Program-made: the position numbers and the translations under genes | Part shown: one piece after another, positions 6,301 through 8,837 of the stretch | Layout: each line of letters begins with the position of its first letter | How positions within the stretch are numbered: the first letter of the stretch is position 1 | The notes under the pieces: generated by a model | The model's input: only the letters and a program-made list of their open reading frames with translations | The model's database searches: none | Told to the model about the DNA's origin: nothing | Source of the DNA: an uncultured Lysobacteraceae bacterium | GTDB taxonomy: Bacteria > Pseudomonadota > Gammaproteobacteria > Xanthomonadales > Rhodanobacteraceae | Length of the DNA: 8,837 bases | NCBI GenBank assembly: GCA_946482585.1 | Contig: CAMLSI010000210.1 | Coordinates: forward strand, 1 to 8,837 | Direction of reading: 5' to 3'

Positions 6301-7158
6301 ATGAAAACCGGAGTCCGTCGCCTGCTGAAACTGCTCGCGCTGATGTTCCTGCCGCTCGGCGCCGCACAAGCGCAGAGCCCGAGCACCTGCACCCAGAACT
6401 GCCCCGCTCCTTACGTGCCGAACGAATTCTGGACGACGGAATACGGTCCCGCGGCCGCCAACATCGTGCTGTCGCCGACCAACTTCCTGGCTTGTTCGTC
6501 GACCTCGTATGCGCTGTGCTACTACTCCGGACCGGACGCTGCGCCGAAAAAGAAGCGCGGCGTCGGCGCCCTGCCCGCGCTGCCCTGCAATCTCTCCGAC
6601 AGCGATCCGAACATCGCGGACTGCCGCTGCTACGCGGAGTCCGGTACGTCCTATGTCGACATTCATTCGATCCGCAACACCGAAGCCTACGTCGAGACCA
6701 TCCGCGTCTGCGGGCTCAATGGCGAGAAATGCCGCAACCTCGTGTCGGAGGAATTGCCCGGCCGGGTCTCGGCCGTGACCGGCGGAACGCCGCCGCCCCT
6801 GCCGACCGCGCCGGTCTGCAGCTATCTGCAGGCGGATTCGAGCGGCAAGGCGCCAATGGCGCCGGACGCCGAACTGGTCTCGACCTTCAGCTTCGCACGG
6901 GTCAAGAGTTACGGCATCGAGCCGACGGACTGCACGAGTTCCGCCGCGCCGTATGCGGGTTGCATGACGGCTTCCTGTACGTTCGAGCGCGATGCGAAAG
7001 GCAAGCCGACCGGATTTGCGACCTGCCGTTGCCCGATCTACACGGGCCCGTATCAGCTCGGCCAGAGCGGCGTGTCCTGCAATGCCGGCGACGGCAACGT
7101 CTGGTCGGCGGCCTATACGCCGCCGTCGACCGGCGGCGGACGTTCTGCGGAAAAATAA
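6301..7158 (+). CDS. Secreted cysteine-rich protein of unknown function with duplicated CxC module
   Basis: I do not recognise a named family. The start at 6301 is chosen because GAGGA lies 8 nt upstream and the product then opens with a signal peptide (residues 1-24, hydrophobic LLKLLALMFLPLG, cleavage after AQA); the frame is open back to 6142 but that part is not signal-like. The mature part of about 261 residues has 16 cysteines: 30, 34, 65, 73, 96, 108, 110, 137, 144, 173, 211, 221, 226, 242, 244 and 260. Two halves look alike: three spaced cysteines followed by DCRCY (107-111) in the first and TCRCPIYTGPYQLGQ (241-255) in the second. A basic KKKR lies at 83-86, and a Gly/Pro-rich tail ends the protein. 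Probably disulfide-bonded and periplasmic or released. It could be a binding protein; no catalytic motif is seen. Confidence 0.8.
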   Translation: MKTGVRRLLKLLALMFLPLGAAQAQSPSTCTQNCPAPYVPNEFWTTEYGPAAANIVLSPTNFLACSSTSYALCYYSGPDAAPKKKRGVGALPALPCNLSDSDPNIADCRCYAESGTSYVDIHSIRNTEAYVETIRVCGLNGEKCRNLVSEELPGRVSAVTGGTPPPLPTAPVCSYLQADSSGKAPMAPDAELVSTFSFARVKSYGIEPTDCTSSAAPYAGCMTASCTFERDAKGKPTGFATCRCPIYTGPYQLGQSGVSCNAGDGNVWSAAYTPPSTGGGRSAEK

Positions 7159-7165
7159 ACAATGA

Positions 7166-7198
7166 CACTTCGCTGCGTCTCGGCGACGCAGCGAAGTG
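7166..7198. terminator. Strong stem-loop between convergent genes
   Basis: A perfect 14-bp stem (CACTTCGCTGCGTC and its complement) closes TCGGC. It begins 8 bp after the stop of the cysteine-rich gene and lies 40 bp beyond the stop of the opposing gene. No T-run follows. It is probably a bidirectional terminator or 3'-end stabiliser. Confidence 0.65.
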
Positions 7199-7237
7199 CC
7201 GCGCATCCTTGCGTCGGGGCGTCCTTGCCCCGCGACC

Positions 7238-8131
7238 TCAACCGTTGAGATCGCTCACCTCGTCGAATTCGAATTCGTCGTCGAGATCCATCTGGACGTG
7301 CTTGCCGTACCAGTGACCTTCGACGAGTACCAATTCATGCTCGGCCCAGACCGGTGCGCCGAACAGCGTGACCGTGGTGCGCACGCGGGCCGTATCCGCA
7401 CCGCGCTCCAGCACGTCGACCTTGAGCGAGTCAGCGACGGCATCCAGGTCCAGACCGTAGGCGCGCACGGCTTCCTTGGCCGCGGCCAGCATCGGATTGG
7501 CCTGTTCCAGCGCTCCTTCCAACGGCAGCGCCTTGAGCTGGTCGATGTCCGTGATGCCGGTACGGCGAGCAGCATCGGTGAGCAGGGTCAGCGAGCGGCG
7601 CATCGACTCGGTGCTGAGGAAGTCGGTGGTGCCGGCCCAGCGCTGGATGCCGGGCAATGCGCTGCGCAGGGCTTCGCGTTGGGCATCGGTCAGCTTGGTT
7701 TCCGAGGAATTGACGGCGAACTGCATCGCGCCGAAGGCCATCAGCAGCATGGCCGGCAGTTGCTGGCGCGCCTTGACCAGCTCCGGCTCGATCTTGCGCA
7801 TCAGTTGATCCACGGCGTCGGGCGCCGTGATCTGCCGCATGTTTTCGGCAAAGCGCGCGCGCTCGGCCTCGCTCGTGGGCTTGCTGCGGTGCTTTTCGAA
7901 CGCCATGCGCGCCGCTTCCCATTTCGATCGCGGCGTCAGCGCCTGGGCGAGACCGGCCAGGTCGCCGGCCCGGAACAACTGGGCCAACTGTTTGATTTCG
8001 TTGGCAGGGTCCGGTGCGCTCAGGCTGGCGACGCGAACCTGGCTCGGGGCGACCTCCTGGGCGGTCAGCACGGAAACCGGGCCGATCAGGCCCGCAGCCA
8101 GCAGGGTCAGGGACAGCAGCGTGCGTTTCAT
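7238..8131 (-). CDS. Secreted protein of unknown function, acidic C-terminus
   Basis: A 297-residue protein with a clear Sec signal peptide (MKRTLLSLTLLAAGLIG..., likely cleaved after Ala24) and a good ribosome site (GAGAGGAG, its GGAG 6 nt before the ATG). The middle (about 43-230) is predicted mostly helical, rich in Ala, Leu, Gln and Arg, with no cysteine. Residues about 235-282 look like a small beta-sheet (VDVLERGADTARVRTTVTLF, then ELVLVEGHWYGKHV), the pattern of terminal strands in NTF2-like or lipoprotein-type folds where V.G.WY.. ends the domain. The tail DLDDEFEFDEVSDLNG is strongly acidic. No enzyme motif is seen and no family is assigned. It is divergent from the DUF3592-like gene and converges on the cysteine-rich gene. 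Confidence 0.8.
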   Translation of the reverse strand: MKRTLLSLTLLAAGLIGPVSVLTAQEVAPSQVRVASLSAPDPANEIKQLAQLFRAGDLAGLAQALTPRSKWEAARMAFEKHRSKPTSEAERARFAENMRQITAPDAVDQLMRKIEPELVKARQQLPAMLLMAFGAMQFAVNSSETKLTDAQREALRSALPGIQRWAGTTDFLSTESMRRSLTLLTDAARRTGITDIDQLKALPLEGALEQANPMLAAAKEAVRAYGLDLDAVADSLKVDVLERGADTARVRTTVTLFGAPVWAEHELVLVEGHWYGKHVQMDLDDEFEFDEVSDLNG

Positions 8132-8163
8132 GCGGTGCTCCTCTCGTTGGGAGCTTTAGTGTG

Positions 8164-8183
8164 CTAGTGACCTACAACACTAG
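8164..8183. promoter_or_regulatory. Inverted repeat CTAGTG-N8-CACTAG, possible operator
   Basis: Six-base arms (8164-8169 and 8178-8183) lie 33 bp upstream of the leftward gene start, where its promoter should be. A further TAGTG at 8157-8161 repeats the half-site. The inner CTACAACACTAG slightly resembles BlaI-type boxes. No regulator gene sits beside it. Confidence 0.4.
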
Positions 8184-8340
8184 TAAGTGACGGAAGTCAT
8201 TGCGTGCCGCCGTATCGGCGTGGCCCGTCTGTCGCGACCGGCGATCCGCTCTCGGCCGCTGCCGGACCGACGATACACGAGGCCTCCGCAGCGAGGACTC
8301 GACATCGTATCGCGCAGCAGCCGGCCCGCAGAGACGCATC

Positions 8341-8373
8341 AAACTAAATATTTATAATTTGAAAAATATAGTA
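8341..8373. promoter_or_regulatory. AT-rich island in the divergent gap
   Basis: Only 3 of 33 bases are G or C. It contains a perfect TATAAT (8353-8358) and a TATAGT (8367-8372) on the plus strand, but no matching -35 box at the right distance. On the minus strand TTGTAC (8376-8371) precedes an AAATAT by 17 bp. It may be an UP element, a distal promoter, or a binding site for an H-NS/MvaT-like protein. Confidence 0.5.
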
Positions 8374-8480
8374 CAACGCGTACGGATCCATATCCGCCGA
8401 AGTGGATCGGTGGAATGCCGCTCACGATCGCAGTCCGGCCCCGCACGCACCCGGCGAACGCCCGTCGCTTCCCGACGCGC

Positions 8481-8489
8481 TGCTAGACT
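8481..8489 (+). promoter_or_regulatory. Extended -10 box before the DUF3592-like gene
   Basis: TGCTAGACT has the TGn extension and four of six -10 bases. Transcription would start near 8496, about 23 nt before the ATG. No -35 box is recognisable, which extended -10 promoters tolerate. Confidence 0.45.
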
Positions 8490-8506
8490 GCTCCCCACCG
8501 ACAATC

Positions 8507-8510
8507 AGGG
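8507..8510 (+). promoter_or_regulatory. Ribosome binding site that fixes the DUF3592-like start
   Basis: AGGG lies 8 nt before the ATG at 8519 but only 2 nt before the in-frame ATG at 8513, which favours 8519. Confidence 0.55.
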
Positions 8511-8518
8511 CGATGCCC

Positions 8519-8837
8519 ATGGCGATCGCAATCCGCCGCACCCTGCTGCCGATGCTGGCTCTCCTGATCGGCGCGTTCGTGCTGGGCCATTCCGCCCTGC
8601 TCTACGACGAAAGCCGTGCCGTCGAGCGACACGGATTGCAGGCCGCAGTCCAGTCGATCGACAACAGCAAGAAGATCAAGCGCAGCGGCGACCACGTCAC
8701 CTTTCGCGCCGACATCACGTTCACGAATCAGGACGGGCGCACCGTCATCACTCGCGCCGCGATCTCGAACCAGGCGCTCGATGGGTTTCGCGCCGGACAG
8801 CCGACCCGGGTCCGCTACCTGCCGGATCGGCCGGACG
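8519..8837 (+). CDS. DUF3592-like membrane-anchored protein, 3' partial
   Basis: The frame stays open to the right edge; 106 residues are visible. Residues 5-25 form one hydrophobic segment (RRTLLPMLALLIGAFVLGH), either a signal anchor or an uncleaved signal. The soluble part reads like DUF3592: helical QAAVQSIDNSKKIKR, a beta strand pair VTFRADITFTNQDGRTV, then GQPTRVRYLPDRPD, matching the family's G..V.V.YLP..P pattern. DUF3592 proteins are small envelope proteins of unknown role, often with a second membrane helix after this motif, which would lie outside the window. The chosen start follows the better-spaced ribosome site. Confidence 0.7.
   Translation, partial: MAIAIRRTLLPMLALLIGAFVLGHSALLYDESRAVERHGLQAAVQSIDNSKKIKRSGDHVTFRADITFTNQDGRTVITRAAISNQALDGFRAGQPTRVRYLPDRPD

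Larger units (their letters stand above)
8132..8518. other. 387-bp divergent intergenic region
   Basis: The longest gap in the window. From left to right it holds an inverted repeat next to the leftward gene (8164-8183), a GC-rich stretch without a convincing element, an AT-rich island (8341-8373), a small dyad CGGAT-CCAT-ATCCG (8383-8396), and an extended -10 box just before the rightward gene. I see no coding potential or RNA gene. Confidence 0.6.

Noticed and set aside
6240..7316. 358-codon open frame on the plus strand
   Set aside because: A shifted frame of the cysteine-rich gene, which has the signal peptide and ribosome site. The shadow has neither.
7196..8167. 323-codon open frame on the plus strand
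   Set aside because: Antisense to the secreted protein gene that has a signal peptide and strong ribosome site; no recognisable domain.

Overview
The window looks like an ordinary chromosomal stretch of a GC-rich Gram-negative bacterium. Codons are strongly G/C-ending. Four or five products carry Sec-type or lipoprotein-like signals, and the protein types (YVTN propeller with an IPT/TIG domain, alpha-carbonic anhydrase, MarR regulators, CPBP protease, DUF3592-like protein) suit a gammaproteobacterium of the Xanthomonadales/Nevskiales kind. That placement is a guess from style, not from a marker gene. I see no rRNA, tRNA, CRISPR, transposase, integrase or phage gene.

There are nine genes and their strands alternate strictly. 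(1) A secreted seven-bladed YVTN beta-propeller with an IPT/TIG domain (+, cut at the left edge). (2) A secreted serine beta-lactamase-like hydrolase with a C-terminal TPR (-). (3) A MarR-family regulator (+). (4) A CPBP/Rce1-type intramembrane protease (-). (5) A second MarR-family regulator (+). (6) An alpha-carbonic anhydrase, probably a lipoprotein (-). (7) A secreted cysteine-rich protein of unknown function (+). (8) A secreted protein of unknown function (-). (9) A DUF3592-like membrane-anchored protein (+, cut at the right edge). No two neighbours can share an operon, so every gene needs its own promoter.

The best regulatory signals lie in the divergent gaps. Between genes 2 and 3 a near-consensus sigma-70 promoter for the hydrolase (TTGACA, 17 bp, TATATT) has its -35 box inside the first codons of the MarR gene and a TAGGT/ACCTA dyad in its spacer. 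Between genes 4 and 5 there is a perfect 18-bp palindrome, TATCTTGACGTCAAGATA, with a third half-site beside it. Both are inferred operators for the adjacent MarR proteins, giving two separate regulator/envelope-hydrolase pairs within about 4 kb.

Three of the four convergent junctions carry a long stem-loop, none with a clear U-tract. The gap before gene 9 holds a 33-bp AT-rich island (3 G/C bases) that stands out in this GC-rich sequence. I found no convincing defence island or biosynthetic cluster. The least explained items are the cysteine-rich protein with a duplicated CxC module and the two MarR/hydrolase modules.
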